From positions 182,501-246,500 of the forward strand of contig NC_016935.1 in NCBI RefSeq assembly GCF_000250655.1: a stretch of 64,000 nt of DNA, written 5' to 3'. The DNA comes from Paenibacillus mucilaginosus 3016 (GTDB taxonomy: Bacteria > Bacillota > Bacilli > Paenibacillales > NBRC-103111). The notes under the pieces were generated by a model. The model was given only the letters and a program-made list of their open reading frames with translations. It was not told the DNA's origin and did no database searches. The position numbers and the translations under genes are program-made. Shown here piece after piece: positions 10,751 to 20,637 of the stretch (position 1 is its first letter; the number at the start of each line of letters is the position of its first letter).

Positions 10751-11929
10751 TTGTCCAAACCGAAGGTGTTTGAGAAGCCTACAGGCGTGAAGGACTATCT
10801 CCCTGAGGCAGCTGCCAAACTGCGCAGCATTGAGCTGAACGTGATGCAGTGCATGGAACGTTGGGGGTATCGTGAGATTATCACGCCAACGCTGGAATAT
10901 TACGATACGGTGGGAGTGGCCAGTTCTACGGAAGACAAGAAGCTGTTCAAGCTGCTCGACCGCAACGGAACGACACTGGTGCTGCGTTCCGACATGACGG
11001 CACCGATCGCAAGGGTCGTTTCGTCTCTTCTGCAGAATGAGGCCTTCCCTCTGCGACTCTCCTATCAGGCGAATGTGTTCCGGGCCTTCGAGGCGGAAGC
11101 CGGCCGGGATGCGGAATTCTTCCAAACCGGCGTGGAGCTTGTCGGTGACGCTTCGTCCGAATCGGATGCCGAAGTGATTGCGCTCGCCATTGCGTGTCTG
11201 CAGGCGGCAGGCGTTAAGCAGTTCAAGATTGCCGTGGGTCACGTCGGCTTCCTGAACGGGCTGCTGCAGGAAACGCTGAAGCATGACGCGGAGGCACAGA
11301 CGCTGCTGAAGGGATGCCTGCTGAACCGCGATTATGTAGGCTATCGGGAGGCGCTTCAAGAGCTGCAGCTGACCGAGAGGGTACGGGGCGAGCTGGAGGG
11401 GATTCTGCGGCTGCGCGGCGGCCAGGAAATCTGCCGGCAGGCGCGCGAGCTGACCGAGGACCCGGTAGCCCAGCATGCGATCGCCCACCTTTGCGAGGTA
11501 TGGGATGTGCTGCAGGCTTATGGTGTCAGCGATCATGTGCTCATCGACCTGACGATGATCGGAGACTTTTCTTATTATACGGGGATGACGTTCGAAGGTT
11601 ATGCCGCCGATCTCGGCTTCCCGGTATGCAGCGGCGGACGTTACGATAACCTGCTGAAGCAGTTCGGCCGTCCAGCTCCGGCAACCGGATTCGCTCTGAA
11701 GACCAACCGGATTCTTGAAGTCGTCGGACGGGAGACGCTGGGACGCCGGCTCCGGAAGACCCTTGTGCTTTATACGGCGGGACGGCGGGCAGATGCACTG
11801 GCCCGTGCAGCGGAGCTGAGAACGGAAGAAGGACGTACGGTGGAGACCCGGCTGATTCCGGAAGGATTTTTCGTGGCGGTCCAGGGGCTGCCGTATGACG
11901 ATGTGCTTGAATTCGTAGGCGAAGGATAG
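10751..11929 (+). CDS. hisZ: ATP phosphoribosyltransferase regulatory subunit HisZ
   Basis: Paralog of histidyl-tRNA synthetase (392 residues) that forms a hetero-octamer with short HisG and is needed for its activity and feedback by histidine. Seen: class II synthetase-like segments [24 protein letters not shown] and [11 protein letters not shown]. The first gene of the his operon. It starts at TTG with AGGGTG nearby. The C-terminal anticodon-binding domain of true HisRS is absent, as usual for HisZ. Confidence 0.93.
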   Translation: MSKPKVFEKPTGVKDYLPEAAAKLRSIELNVMQCMERWGYREIITPTLEYYDTVGVASSTEDKKLFKLLDRNGTTLVLRSDMTAPIARVVSSLLQNEAFPLRLSYQANVFRAFEAEAGRDAEFFQTGVELVGDASSESDAEVIALAIACLQAAGVKQFKIAVGHVGFLNGLLQETLKHDAEAQTLLKGCLLNRDYVGYREALQELQLTERVRGELEGILRLRGGQEICRQARELTEDPVAQHAIAHLCEVWDVLQAYGVSDHVLIDLTMIGDFSYYTGMTFEGYAADLGFPVCSGGRYDNLLKQFGRPAPATGFALKTNRILEVVGRETLGRRLRKTLVLYTAGRRADALARAAELRTEEGRTVETRLIPEGFFVAVQGLPYDDVLEFVGEG

Positions 11930-11943
11930 GAGGTACCCAGGCG

Positions 11944-12591
11944 ATGCAGGAGCTATTGAAAGTAGCGATGCCCAAAGGGCGGATCTATAAGCAGGCGTCG
12001 AAGCTGTTCCGCGAAGCGGGCCTTGCGATACCGGACGATGCGGACGATTCCCGGAAGCTGATCATTCAGGTGCCGGAAGCGAATATGGAATTCATTATGG
12101 CGAAGCCGGTGGATGTGCCGACCTATGTGGAGTACGGTGTGGCGGATATCGGCGTAGTCGGCAAGGACGTATTGATGGAAGAAAACCGCGATGTATATGA
12201 GCTGCTGGATCTTGGCATTGCACGCTGCCGGATGTCCGTGATTGCCCTGCCGGATTGGCAGCCGGTAATCAATCCGCGGGTAGCGACGAAGTATCCGAAC
12301 GTGGCATCCCAGTACTTCCGGGAGCAGGGACAGCAGGTAGAGGTCATCAAGCTCAACGGTTCGATCGAACTGGCGCCGATGATCGGCCTGGCCGACCGTA
12401 TCGTCGATATGGTCGAGACCGGCAGCACGATCCGCGAGAATGGGCTCAAGGAATATGAGCAGATCTTCTCGATCACGTCCCGACTGATCGCCAACCGGGT
12501 GAGCTACCGGATGAAGAACAACGCGATTCAGGCCCTGTGCGACCGGCTTCAGCCGGCAATTGCGGCGGCTACCGCAGGTGCGGGCAAGTAA
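11944..12591 (+). CDS. hisG: ATP phosphoribosyltransferase, short form
   Basis: First enzyme of histidine synthesis, joining ATP and PRPP. At 215 residues it is the short form, lacking the C-terminal regulatory domain, so it depends on HisZ encoded just upstream. Seen: N-terminal [10 protein letters not shown], the PRPP/ATP-site region [10 protein letters not shown], and [24 protein letters not shown] lies ten bases before the ATG. Confidence 0.95.
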   Translation: MQELLKVAMPKGRIYKQASKLFREAGLAIPDDADDSRKLIIQVPEANMEFIMAKPVDVPTYVEYGVADIGVVGKDVLMEENRDVYELLDLGIARCRMSVIALPDWQPVINPRVATKYPNVASQYFREQGQQVEVIKLNGSIELAPMIGLADRIVDMVETGSTIRENGLKEYEQIFSITSRLIANRVSYRMKNNAIQALCDRLQPAIAAATAGAGK

Positions 12592-12636
12592 GCGGTCCTA
12601 CTCGGTTGATGGTATGGGCACAGATTAAGCCGGCGG

Positions 12637-12687
12637 ATAAGCGCTTAACATGCAGTCTAACAGTGAGCGAGCATAAGCGATTAACAT
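12637..12687 (+). repeat. direct repeat pair in the hisG-hisD gap
   Basis: ATAAGCGCTTAACAT at 12637-12651 recurs as ATAAGCGATTAACAT at 12673-12687 (14 of 15 identical), 36 bases apart. The first copy includes the palindrome TAAGCGCTTA. The 151-base gap here is the longest inside the his cluster, so this may be a regulatory or internal promoter region. Confidence 0.6.
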
Positions 12688-12742
12688 CCACTTGGCAGGA
12701 TGAGAGATTGAACCAAGGAAGCTATCGGGAGGAGGCGGCGAC

Positions 12743-14035
12743 ATGAAGGTGATGCCGGCATCGGAGTTTAGTCTGAAGCGGGAGGTCGAGTACGGCTCTC
12801 CCGAGCAAAATGAGGCGGTTCAGCGCATTATTGAAGAGGTGCGGCAGGATGGGGATGCGGCTCTCCGCCGGTTCGCACAGCAGTTCGACGGAGTGAACGT
12901 AGGTGATCTGCGCGTGAGTTCCGCTGAGATTGAAGCCGCGTATCAACAGGTGGATGAAGATTTCCTCACAGCCATTCGGGAAGCGTCGGTGAATATACGC
13001 CGGTTCCACGAGAAGCAGATGCGCACCTCCTGGATGGATCTGCAGGGCGACGGCAGCATCCTCGGCCAGGTGATCCGGCCGCTGCGCCGCGTTGGTTTGT
13101 ATGTTCCGGGCGGTAAGGCGGCATACCCGTCCTCGGTGCTCATGAACGCCATTCCCGCCCAGGTGGCCGGTGTGCCGGAGATCGTCATGGTCACCCCGCC
13201 GGCTACGGCAGGGGTGGAAGGCATCGATCCGCATATCCTCGTGGCGGCTGCGGAAGCCGGCGTGAAGGAGATCTACCGCGTCGGCGGCGCCCAGGCGGTG
13301 GCGGCGCTGGCTTATGGCACGGAGTCGATCCCTGCGGCTGACAAAATCGTCGGACCGGGGAATATCTACGTAGCCCTGGCTAAGCGGTATGTGTTCGGCG
13401 CCGTGGACATCGATTCCATCGCGGGACCGAGTGAGATCGTGGTGCTGGCGGACGGCAGTGCCGATCCGGCTTATGTGGCCGCCGATCTGCTGTCCCAGGC
13501 GGAGCACGACGAAATGGCTTCAGCGATTCTGATTACGCCGTCGGAGGATCTCGCGAACGCCGTGCGGACCGAGGTGGAGCTGCAGCTGCAGGCGCTGCCG
13601 CGGCGCGAGATCGCTGCACAGTCGATCCGCGATTACGGCGCAATCCTTACGGTCTCCTCGCTCGAAGAGGGCGTCGATGCGGTGAACCGGCTGGCGCCGG
13701 AGCATCTCGAGATTCTGGTGGCCGACCCGTTCCAATACCTCAGCCGCATTGAGAATGCGGGAGCGGTTTTCCTCGGCCCGTACAGCTCGGAGCCGGTAGG
13801 CGACTATTTTGCGGGACCGAACCATGTGCTGCCGACCAACGGTACGGCACGGTTCTCTTCGCCGCTGAACGTCGATGATTTTCTGAAGAAATCCAGTGTG
13901 ATCTATTACAGTAAGGAAGCTCTGCTGCGTGACGGGGAGAAGATCATGACGCTGGCCCGCCACGAAGGGCTCGAAGCTCACGCGCGTGCAATTGAAATCC
14001 GGTTGGAGAAGGAAGGGAACCGCAATGGCCAATGA
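12743..14035 (+). CDS. hisD: histidinol dehydrogenase
   Basis: Zinc enzyme of 430 residues doing the last two NAD-dependent steps from histidinol to histidine. Seen: [16 protein letters not shown], the NAD-site region [20 protein letters not shown] with a metal/catalytic His, and the C-terminal [19 protein letters not shown]. Strong GGAGGAGG site before the ATG. It overlaps hisB by 11 bases. Confidence 0.96.
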   Translation: MKVMPASEFSLKREVEYGSPEQNEAVQRIIEEVRQDGDAALRRFAQQFDGVNVGDLRVSSAEIEAAYQQVDEDFLTAIREASVNIRRFHEKQMRTSWMDLQGDGSILGQVIRPLRRVGLYVPGGKAAYPSSVLMNAIPAQVAGVPEIVMVTPPATAGVEGIDPHILVAAAEAGVKEIYRVGGAQAVAALAYGTESIPAADKIVGPGNIYVALAKRYVFGAVDIDSIAGPSEIVVLADGSADPAYVAADLLSQAEHDEMASAILITPSEDLANAVRTEVELQLQALPRREIAAQSIRDYGAILTVSSLEEGVDAVNRLAPEHLEILVADPFQYLSRIENAGAVFLGPYSSEPVGDYFAGPNHVLPTNGTARFSSPLNVDDFLKKSSVIYYSKEALLRDGEKIMTLARHEGLEAHARAIEIRLEKEGNRNGQ

Positions 14036-14636
14036 ACAAGATCAGCAAGCAGTCCGCCGCTCCGAAGTGGCGCGCAAAACCAATGAGACCGATATCCGTC
14101 TGGCCTTCGCGGTAGACGGAAGCGGCGTATCGGAGATCGAGACGGATGTGCCTTTCCTCAATCATATGCTGGACCTGTTCACGAAGCACGGCCAGTTCGA
14201 TCTGCGTGTGGATGCCAAGGGCGACGTGGAGATTGACGATCACCACACCGTGGAAGATATCGGGATTTGCCTCGGGCAGACGCTCCGTGAAGCGCTCGGC
14301 GACAAGCGGGGCATCAAGCGCTATGCGAGTGTGTTCGTCCCTATGGACGAGGCGCTGGCGCAGGTGGTCATCGACGTGAGCAACCGGCCGCACTTCGAAT
14401 ACCGGGCGCAGTATCCGTCCCAGACGGTGGGCAGCTTCCAGGTGGAGCTCGTGCACGAATTCCTGTGGAAGCTGGCACTGGAGGCTCGTATTACGCTTCA
14501 CGTTATCGTCCACTACGGACTGAACACACACCACATGATCGAAGCGGTCTTCAAAGCGCTGGGCCGGGCCCTCGATGAGGCGACAAGCATCGATCCGCGC
14601 GTACAGGGCGTGCCTTCGACGAAAGGGGTCCTGTAA
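14025..14636 (+). CDS. hisB: imidazoleglycerol-phosphate dehydratase
   Basis: Manganese enzyme of 203 residues making imidazole-acetol phosphate. Seen: FLNHMLDLF, the metal motif DDHHTVED, and the second motif [18 protein letters not shown]. Monofunctional form, without the phosphatase domain of enteric HisB; the phosphatase is a separate PHP protein at the operon end. The ATG at 14025 overlaps hisD, with GGAAGGG upstream. Confidence 0.96.
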   Translation: MANEQDQQAVRRSEVARKTNETDIRLAFAVDGSGVSEIETDVPFLNHMLDLFTKHGQFDLRVDAKGDVEIDDHHTVEDIGICLGQTLREALGDKRGIKRYASVFVPMDEALAQVVIDVSNRPHFEYRAQYPSQTVGSFQVELVHEFLWKLALEARITLHVIVHYGLNTHHMIEAVFKALGRALDEATSIDPRVQGVPSTKGVL

Positions 14637-14639
14637 GCC

Positions 14640-15266
14640 ATGATCGCGATCATCGACTACGGCGTAGGCAATCTGCACAGCGTCCGTTCCGCGGTGGAGC
14701 GCCTCGGGTATGAGGCGCTTGTCACTTCGGACGAAGCGGAGATTCTCGGCGCTGCCGGCGCGATCCTGCCCGGTGTCGGCGCGTTCGGCGACGCGATGGC
14801 GCATCTGCGCGAAGCGAAGCTGGCGGATACCGTGAGGAAGGCCGCGGACAGCGGCAAGCCGCTGCTCGGCATCTGCCTCGGCATGCAGCTGCTGTTCTCG
14901 CGGAGCGAGGAGCATGGCGAGCATGAAGGCCTCGGCCTGCTGCCGGGCGAGGTGATACGCTTCCGCGGCGATTACAAGGTGCCGCATATGGGCTGGAACA
15001 AGCTCTCCTACAAGCAGGAGAGCCCGCTGTTCCGTGAACTGCCGGAAGGACACGTGTATTTCGTCCACTCGTACCATGTGCTGCCGGAGCAGGCCTCGGA
15101 TCTCCTGGCCACTACGGATTATTACCAGGAAGTGACCGCGATTGTCGGACGCGGCAATGTATTCGGCATGCAGTTTCACCCCGAGAAGAGCGGCAGCGTA
15201 GGCATGAAGCTGCTCGGCAACTTCCTTGCGCTGTGTGAAGGACGCGCAGCGGCAGGGCAGCTGTAG
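14640..15266 (+). CDS. hisH: imidazole glycerol phosphate synthase, glutaminase subunit
   Basis: Class I glutamine amidotransferase of 208 residues, supplying ammonia to HisF. Seen: oxyanion/nucleophile motif LLGICLGMQLLF with Cys79, and the His-Glu pair in MQFHPEKSG near residue 180. It starts three bases after the hisB stop. The next gene downstream is hisF, not hisA as in the usual order. Confidence 0.96.
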   Translation: MIAIIDYGVGNLHSVRSAVERLGYEALVTSDEAEILGAAGAILPGVGAFGDAMAHLREAKLADTVRKAADSGKPLLGICLGMQLLFSRSEEHGEHEGLGLLPGEVIRFRGDYKVPHMGWNKLSYKQESPLFRELPEGHVYFVHSYHVLPEQASDLLATTDYYQEVTAIVGRGNVFGMQFHPEKSGSVGMKLLGNFLALCEGRAAAGQL

Positions 15267-15307
15267 AAATGGGAGTGGACTAAGGCAACACGGAAAGGGG
15301 AACAAGT

Positions 15308-16066
15308 ATGCTGGCCAAACGGATTATTCCCTGCCTTGACGTGAAGGACGGACGGGTCGTCAAGGGAGTCAATTTCGTCAACCTGCGGGATGCCGGGGAT
15401 CCGGTTGAGCTTGCAGCGATCTACGATAAGGAAGGGGCCGATGAGCTCGTATTCCTTGATATCTCGGCATCTCACGAAGGGCGGGCCACCATGGTGGAAG
15501 TGGTGCAGCAGACCGCAGAGCAGGTGACGATTCCTTTCACCGTGGGCGGCGGCATTGGCTCCGTCGACGACATGAAACGGATGCTGCGTGCCGGCGCGGA
15601 CAAGATCGGGATCAACACGGCGGCTCTTCGTAACCCGCAGCTGATCTCCGACGGAGCCCGGCGGTTCGGGTCGCAGTGCATCGTCGTGGCGGTGGACGCG
15701 CGCTTTAACTCCGAGTGGGGCGAGTGGGAAGTGTTCACCCACGGCGGCCGCAATGCGACAGGCATCCGTGCTCTGGAGTGGGTGAAGCGGGCGGAGACGC
15801 TCGGCGCAGGGGAACTCCTGCTGACCAGTATGGACGCCGACGGCACGAAGGACGGCTTCGACATCAAGCTGACCCGTGCAGTATCGGAGCTCGTCAGCAT
15901 CCCCGTCATCGCCTCCGGCGGAGCGGGACGCAAGGAGCATTTTGCCGAAGTGTTCGAGCAGGGCAAGGCGGATGCGGGACTGGCCGCCACGATTTTTCAT
16001 TACAAAGAAATGACGATTGAAGAGGTCAAAGACGACCTCCGCAGCAAAGGAGTCGAAGTCCGATGA
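15308..16066 (+). CDS. hisF: imidazole glycerol phosphate synthase, cyclase subunit
   Basis: TIM-barrel cyclase of 252 residues. Asp11 in PCLDVKDGR and Asp130 in VVAVDARFN are the two catalytic aspartates, at exactly the family positions, which identifies it as HisF rather than the similar HisA. Phosphate-binding motifs VGGGIGS and ASGGAGR are present. It follows hisH by 41 bases (AAAGGGG site) and overlaps hisIE by four. Confidence 0.96.
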   Translation: MLAKRIIPCLDVKDGRVVKGVNFVNLRDAGDPVELAAIYDKEGADELVFLDISASHEGRATMVEVVQQTAEQVTIPFTVGGGIGSVDDMKRMLRAGADKIGINTAALRNPQLISDGARRFGSQCIVVAVDARFNSEWGEWEVFTHGGRNATGIRALEWVKRAETLGAGELLLTSMDADGTKDGFDIKLTRAVSELVSIPVIASGGAGRKEHFAEVFEQGKADAGLAATIFHYKEMTIEEVKDDLRSKGVEVR

Positions 16067-16770
16067 GTGGAGCGCAGGGAGCAGTAGAGAGCATAGAGGC
16101 GCTGCAGGCGGCTGTCAAGTGGGATGCCCACGGCCTCGTGCCCGCCATCGTCCAGGATGCACTGAGCAAAGAAGTGCTGATGATGGCCTATATGAATGAG
16201 GAGTCGCTGAAGCTGACTCTGGAATCGGGCGAGACCTGGTTCTGGAGCCGTTCGCGTCAGGAACTGTGGCATAAAGGCGCTACGTCCGGACATACCCAGA
16301 AGGTCACATCGCTGCGGTACGACTGTGACGGAGACACGCTGCTCGTGCTTGTCGAGCAGAAGGGGCCTGCCTGCCATACCGGCAGCTACAGCTGTTTCTT
16401 CAATGATGTGAAGCTGGGTGCGCTTGCGGGAGCGGAGGCAGCCGCTGCAAATGAATCGGACCGCTTCGCCATGCTGGCGAAAGTGGAGGCCGTGATTGCC
16501 CAGCGTGACGCAGAGCGGCCGGAAGGCGCGTACACGACGTACCTCTTCGAGAAGGGGATCGACAAGATCCTGAAGAAGATCGGTGAGGAAGCGGGCGAAG
16601 TGATCATCGCAGCCAAAAATCAGGATAACGACGAGCTTCGCTACGAAGCGACGGACCTGCTCTTCCACCTGATGGTGCTGCTGCGCGAGCGCAAGGTGCC
16701 GCTCGACGACCTGATGTTCGAGCTGGGGCGCCGGTACAACAAACCGAAATCCGAATATTCGCTGGAATAG
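16063..16770 (+). CDS. hisIE: bifunctional PR-AMP cyclohydrolase / PR-ATP pyrophosphatase
   Basis: Fusion of 235 residues. HisI (about 1-125) carries the metal-site cysteines in YDCDGD and [12 protein letters not shown]; HisE (about 140-235) has the MazG-like [15 protein letters not shown] helix and [10 protein letters not shown]. It performs steps two and three of the pathway. The ATGA overlap with hisF indicates translational coupling. Confidence 0.95.
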   Translation: MSGAQGAVESIEALQAAVKWDAHGLVPAIVQDALSKEVLMMAYMNEESLKLTLESGETWFWSRSRQELWHKGATSGHTQKVTSLRYDCDGDTLLVLVEQKGPACHTGSYSCFFNDVKLGALAGAEAAAANESDRFAMLAKVEAVIAQRDAERPEGAYTTYLFEKGIDKILKKIGEEAGEVIIAAKNQDNDELRYEATDLLFHLMVLLRERKVPLDDLMFELGRRYNKPKSEYSLE

Positions 16771-16782
16771 GAGAGAAGCTAA

Positions 16783-17598
16783 GTGCGCATCGATTACCAC
16801 ACGCACCATGTGCGCTGCGGGCATGCGTCGGGCGATCTCGAGGAATATGTGGTGAAGGGCATCGAGATCGGACTGACCCAGCTGGGCTTATCTGATCACA
16901 TGCCCTTGCTTCATGTAGATCCGGAGACCTATCTGCCCGGCATGGCCATGCCGATGGACGAACTGCCGCGGTACGTCGAGGAGGCGTTCCGCCTGCAGCA
17001 GAAATATAAAGATCAGATCGATATCCGTGTCGGCCTGGAGGGCGATTACATCGAAGGCTGGGAGAAACAGATCGAAGAAATCATCCGGGCCTATCCGTGG
17101 GATTACGTCATCGGCTCCGTTCATTTTCTCGGGGAATGGGACATCACGGACTACCGCCAAACAGACGGCTGGAAAGAACGCGATGCTTATGCCGTATACG
17201 AGCAGTATTACGATGCGGTCGTGAAGGCCTGCCGGACGGGGTTCTACGATTATATCGGCCATATCGATGTGATCAAGCGCTTCGGCTTCAAGCCCGACCG
17301 GAATGTCGAGCATCTGGAGAACATGGCGCTCGAGGCCGTGAAGGCCGCCAATATGGCCATCGAGCTCAACGCTTCGGGCCTGCGTATGCCGGTTCAGGAG
17401 ATGTTCCCGAGCCGGCGGATGTTGGAATACGCGTTAAAGCTTGGCATTCCCGTAACGCTGGGGTCCGACGCGCACCAGCCCGAACGGCTTGCCCAGTATT
17501 TGGATGAGGCTTCAGCCCTGCTGCAGGACGTGGGTTTTACCGATTTAGCCACATTTAAAGTCAGGAACCGACAAAACGTGCCTATTGGATTCGAGTGA
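16783..17598 (+). CDS. hisJ: histidinol-phosphatase, PHP family
   Basis: PHP-domain phosphatase of 271 residues converting histidinol phosphate to histidinol. Seen: the metal motif DYHTHHVRCGHA at the N-terminus, LSDHMP, GSVHFL, GHIDVIKRF and the C-terminal LGSDAHQPERL. GTG start with GGAGAG upstream. Its place at the end of the his operon compensates for the monofunctional HisB. Confidence 0.92.
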   Translation: MRIDYHTHHVRCGHASGDLEEYVVKGIEIGLTQLGLSDHMPLLHVDPETYLPGMAMPMDELPRYVEEAFRLQQKYKDQIDIRVGLEGDYIEGWEKQIEEIIRAYPWDYVIGSVHFLGEWDITDYRQTDGWKERDAYAVYEQYYDAVVKACRTGFYDYIGHIDVIKRFGFKPDRNVEHLENMALEAVKAANMAIELNASGLRMPVQEMFPSRRMLEYALKLGIPVTLGSDAHQPERLAQYLDEASALLQDVGFTDLATFKVRNRQNVPIGFE

Positions 17599-17605
17599 TT
17601 TCATG

Positions 17606-17611
17606 TATAAT
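17606..17611 (+). promoter_or_regulatory. candidate -10 of the prs gene
   Basis: TATAAT just after the hisJ stop. A TTGGAT element lies 15 bases upstream, which is short spacing, so the promoter is tentative. Confidence 0.35.
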
Positions 17612-17681
17612 GGGTAAGAAACAAATTCATTCCTGATCCCAGGGTAAACCGATACAGGCGTCTAATGCGCCACACGTCAAA

Positions 17682-17695
17682 TGTTCCACGGAACA
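17682..17695. promoter_or_regulatory. palindrome before prs
   Basis: TGTTCCACGGAACA is a perfect 14-base inverted repeat, 22 bases before the prs start. It could bind a dimeric regulator. It resembles the ends of a parS site but lacks two central bases. Confidence 0.4.
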
Positions 17696-17717
17696 CAAGC
17701 AGAATGCGGAGGTAACC

Positions 17718-18668
17718 ATGTACAGCGACAAAATGAAGATTTTCTCGGGTTCGTCCAACCCGAAATTGGCAGAGCAAATCTGTAGAGAGCTGGAGGTACC
17801 GCTCGGCCAGATTAAACTTTCCCGTTTCAAGAGCGGGGAAATTTACTGTCTCTACGAAGAGAGCATCCGGAACTGTGATGTGTTCCTGGTGCAGACGTTC
17901 TCCCATTCCATCAACGAGAATTTCATGGAGCTTCTCGTCATGATGGACGCGGCCAAACGGGCTTCGGCGAGAACGATCAACCTTGTCGTTCCATACTATG
18001 GTTATTCCCGCCAAGAGCGCAAAGCCGCGCCCCGGGAACCGATCTCGGCGAAGCTGGTGGCAGACCTGCTGACGGCAGCAGGGGCGGACCGTGTTATTAC
18101 GATCGATCTGCACGCACCCGCGATTCAAGGCTTTTTCGACATCCCTGTGGATCATTTGACCGCGCTGGATCTCATCAGCGACTATATGAAGAAACTCAAT
18201 GTGCCTAATCCGATCATCGTTTCCCCGGATGCCGGACGGGCTACAACGGCCGAGAAGATGGCGAACATCCTCGATGCACCGTTTGCCATGATGATCAAGA
18301 AGCGCCCGGCACATAACGAAGCCGTCATCACGCACGTGATCGGGGACGTGGCCGGCATGACGCCGATCATCATCGAAGACCTGATCGACACGGGAACGAC
18401 AATCGTCAACGTTGTCGAGGGGCTGAAGGAACGCGGCGCACACGACGCTTACATCTGTGCCACGCACCCGGTATTCTCCGGTCCTGCCCTGCAGCGTCTG
18501 GATCACCCGAACATCAAAGAGGTGGTCATTACGGACTCCATCGCGATTCCGGAAGACCATTCCGCCCGTTTCCGGGTGCTCTCGGTTTCCCACCTGCTGG
18601 CCGACGCGATCAATATCATCATGTCCGGCGGCTCGCTCAGCTCCCTGTTCAAATACGGCGGAGTGTAA
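17718..18668 (+). CDS. prs: ribose-phosphate pyrophosphokinase
   Basis: PRPP synthetase of 316 residues, making PRPP from ribose 5-phosphate and ATP. Seen: the start segment IFSGSSNPKLAEQI, the catalytic region YYGYSRQERK, the metal/ATP motif TIDLHAPAIQGFF, and the PRPP loop EDLIDTGTT. Its position after the his genes makes sense because HisG consumes PRPP. Some loop residues differ from the common DDMIDTAGT form, so it may be a secondary copy; whether another prs exists cannot be seen here. Confidence 0.9.
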   Translation: MYSDKMKIFSGSSNPKLAEQICRELEVPLGQIKLSRFKSGEIYCLYEESIRNCDVFLVQTFSHSINENFMELLVMMDAAKRASARTINLVVPYYGYSRQERKAAPREPISAKLVADLLTAAGADRVITIDLHAPAIQGFFDIPVDHLTALDLISDYMKKLNVPNPIIVSPDAGRATTAEKMANILDAPFAMMIKKRPAHNEAVITHVIGDVAGMTPIIIEDLIDTGTTIVNVVEGLKERGAHDAYICATHPVFSGPALQRLDHPNIKEVVITDSIAIPEDHSARFRVLSVSHLLADAINIIMSGGSLSSLFKYGGV

Positions 18669-18693
18669 CCTTCATAAGATTTCCCACACCACT

Positions 18694-18733
18694 CCGGCCT
18701 TCAGAACCTTATGGTTTTGGGCCGGTTTGTGTT
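18694..18733 (+). terminator. probable terminator after prs
   Basis: Hairpin with outer stem CCGGCC/GGCCGG and inner stem AGAACC/GGTTTT, followed by the T-rich TTTGTGTT. Confidence 0.6.
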
Positions 18734-18838
18734 ATGATGGGAAGAACTACGAATACCGGACATGTAGAGACTCACCCATCAGCGTAGGCTGCCGATGACT
18801 TCTCGATCATACCGGACGGACACGGAGGTGCCTTACTC

Positions 18839-20593
18839 ATGGAGAAGAAAAAACGTGCCCTACCCCAGACCCACACCAATGTCGTGCCAATGAAAATGGA
18901 TGCCACGTTCTTTTTCGAAAAAGCCGTTCAGTCAATGGACCGTTATCATTATGATAAGGCATTGAAATATTTTCGTCGTGCCGCCGAGTACGAACCGGAG
19001 AACGCGGTAAACCACTGCAACCTGGCGGGGCTGTTATCCGAGATGGGTAACTATGAGGAATCGAACCGCATTTTGCAGCATGTGCTCGACCAGATTGACC
19101 CGGCGATGACGGAATGCTACTTCTATATGGCGAACAACTTCGCGAATATGGAGAATTACGAATCGGCCGAGAAGGCGATCGTCCATTATCTCGAGAATGA
19201 CCCGACAGGCCAGTTCCTGGAGGAATCCGAGGAGATGATGGAGCTCCTGAGCTTCGAGCTGGAGCGGCCGGCGAAGCTGTCGACGATCAAAAGCCGCGAA
19301 GGGCTGTTTGAGCATGATCGCGCCCGTGCGCTGCTCGAGGAAGGCAAGTTCTCGGAAGCGGTGCGTATTCTTGAGAACATCGTCAAGAAGCATTCGGATT
19401 TCATGGCGGCGCGCAACAATCTGGCGCTGGCCTATTACTATATGGGACATTTCGACAAATCGGTCGACATGATCAAGCAGGTGCTTGAACTGGAGCCCGG
19501 CAATCTGCATGCCCTTTGCAACCTGGCGATTTTCTACCAGCACTTCGGTGACAAGGTAGCGCTTGGCGAACTCCTCGAAGTGCTGCGCAAGACGTATCCG
19601 TTCCACCAGGATCACGTCTTCAAGCTGGCCACGACGATGGGGATCCTGAGCGAGCACGACAAGGCCTACCGTCTCTTCAAGCGGCTGCTGAAGACCGGGG
19701 AAGCGGGGCTGGATCCCTGCCTGTTCCACTATACGGCGGTAGCGGCTTACAATACGGGCCGGTATGCGGAAGCGGAGCGCCAGTGGCGCCAAGCCGAGAA
19801 GTTCGATCCGACTTCGGAGATTCCGAAGTTCTACCTGAATCTGCTGAACAAGTATAAGCAGGATAAAATCAAGCCGAATGTCAGCTATCATTACCACCTG
19901 CCGTTCGAGGAGCAGTTCCGCGGTATTGAACGCGGCGAGAACGGTCTGCCGGAGCATTTGAAGCGCGATCCGCTCGTACGTTCGTCCTTCTTCTGGGCGC
20001 TGCGTCACGGGGACGGGGATACGAAGCTGCAGGTGATTCAGGCGTTCGCACTCATTGGAGATGATGAGGTGAAGGACTCGCTGACCCAGTTTATTCTGGA
20101 GCCCGGGGAAGATGACTATCTGAAGAAGGTCGCCATCTTCGTACTGCGCAGTATCGGTGTAAGGGAGCCGCTTCAGGCGGTATTGGAAGGGAAGGAGACT
20201 ACGGTAGCCCCCTCCCCCTTCGCTCCGAACCTTCCTGTTTGGGACCGCAAATGGCAGGGTATTATGGAGATGGCGATGCGTCATATGGCCCGCCGTTATG
20301 ATATGGTGCAGCAGTACGATTTGCAGACTCTCTGGGTAGAATACCTTACGAGGGTGTTCCCGAATGTGCCGAAAATGGCGAAGCCTGAGGGCTGGGCCGC
20401 GGCACTGGAGTACCTGACGGCCAAAATGCACCGCCGTCCCATTACGTACGGGGATGCAGCCGCCAGATATGGGGTATCCATTGCGACCGTCAGCAAGAAT
20501 GCCAAAACCATCGATGAAGCCTGCGGGCTTCGGGAGAAGATGGCCGCTATCTTCAGCAAGTTTGCCGAATTGGATTCCAGCCATGAATCATAA
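18839..20593 (+). CDS. tetratricopeptide-repeat protein (YvcD-like)
   Basis: Cytoplasmic protein of 584 residues with no signal peptide. TPR-type helical repeats fill the first two thirds (for example ALKYFRRAAEYEPENAVNHC near 45-64 and a second block around 195-235). Near the C-terminus YGDAAARYGVSIATVSKNAK looks like a helix-turn-helix, which could mean DNA binding, but this is inference. Same place before trxB as yvcD in Bacillus. GGAGGT lies nine bases before the ATG. Function unknown. Confidence 0.75.
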   Translation: MEKKKRALPQTHTNVVPMKMDATFFFEKAVQSMDRYHYDKALKYFRRAAEYEPENAVNHCNLAGLLSEMGNYEESNRILQHVLDQIDPAMTECYFYMANNFANMENYESAEKAIVHYLENDPTGQFLEESEEMMELLSFELERPAKLSTIKSREGLFEHDRARALLEEGKFSEAVRILENIVKKHSDFMAARNNLALAYYYMGHFDKSVDMIKQVLELEPGNLHALCNLAIFYQHFGDKVALGELLEVLRKTYPFHQDHVFKLATTMGILSEHDKAYRLFKRLLKTGEAGLDPCLFHYTAVAAYNTGRYAEAERQWRQAEKFDPTSEIPKFYLNLLNKYKQDKIKPNVSYHYHLPFEEQFRGIERGENGLPEHLKRDPLVRSSFFWALRHGDGDTKLQVIQAFALIGDDEVKDSLTQFILEPGEDDYLKKVAIFVLRSIGVREPLQAVLEGKETTVAPSPFAPNLPVWDRKWQGIMEMAMRHMARRYDMVQQYDLQTLWVEYLTRVFPNVPKMAKPEGWAAALEYLTAKMHRRPITYGDAAARYGVSIATVSKNAKTIDEACGLREKMAAIFSKFAELDSSHES

Positions 20594-20637
20594 ATAGCAA
20601 GCAAACCAAAGCGAATGCAAAGACGGGAGGAACCTAT

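Noticed and set aside
17682-17695. True parS/Noc chromosome-segregation site
   Set aside because: The match lacks two central bases of the 16-base parS consensus.
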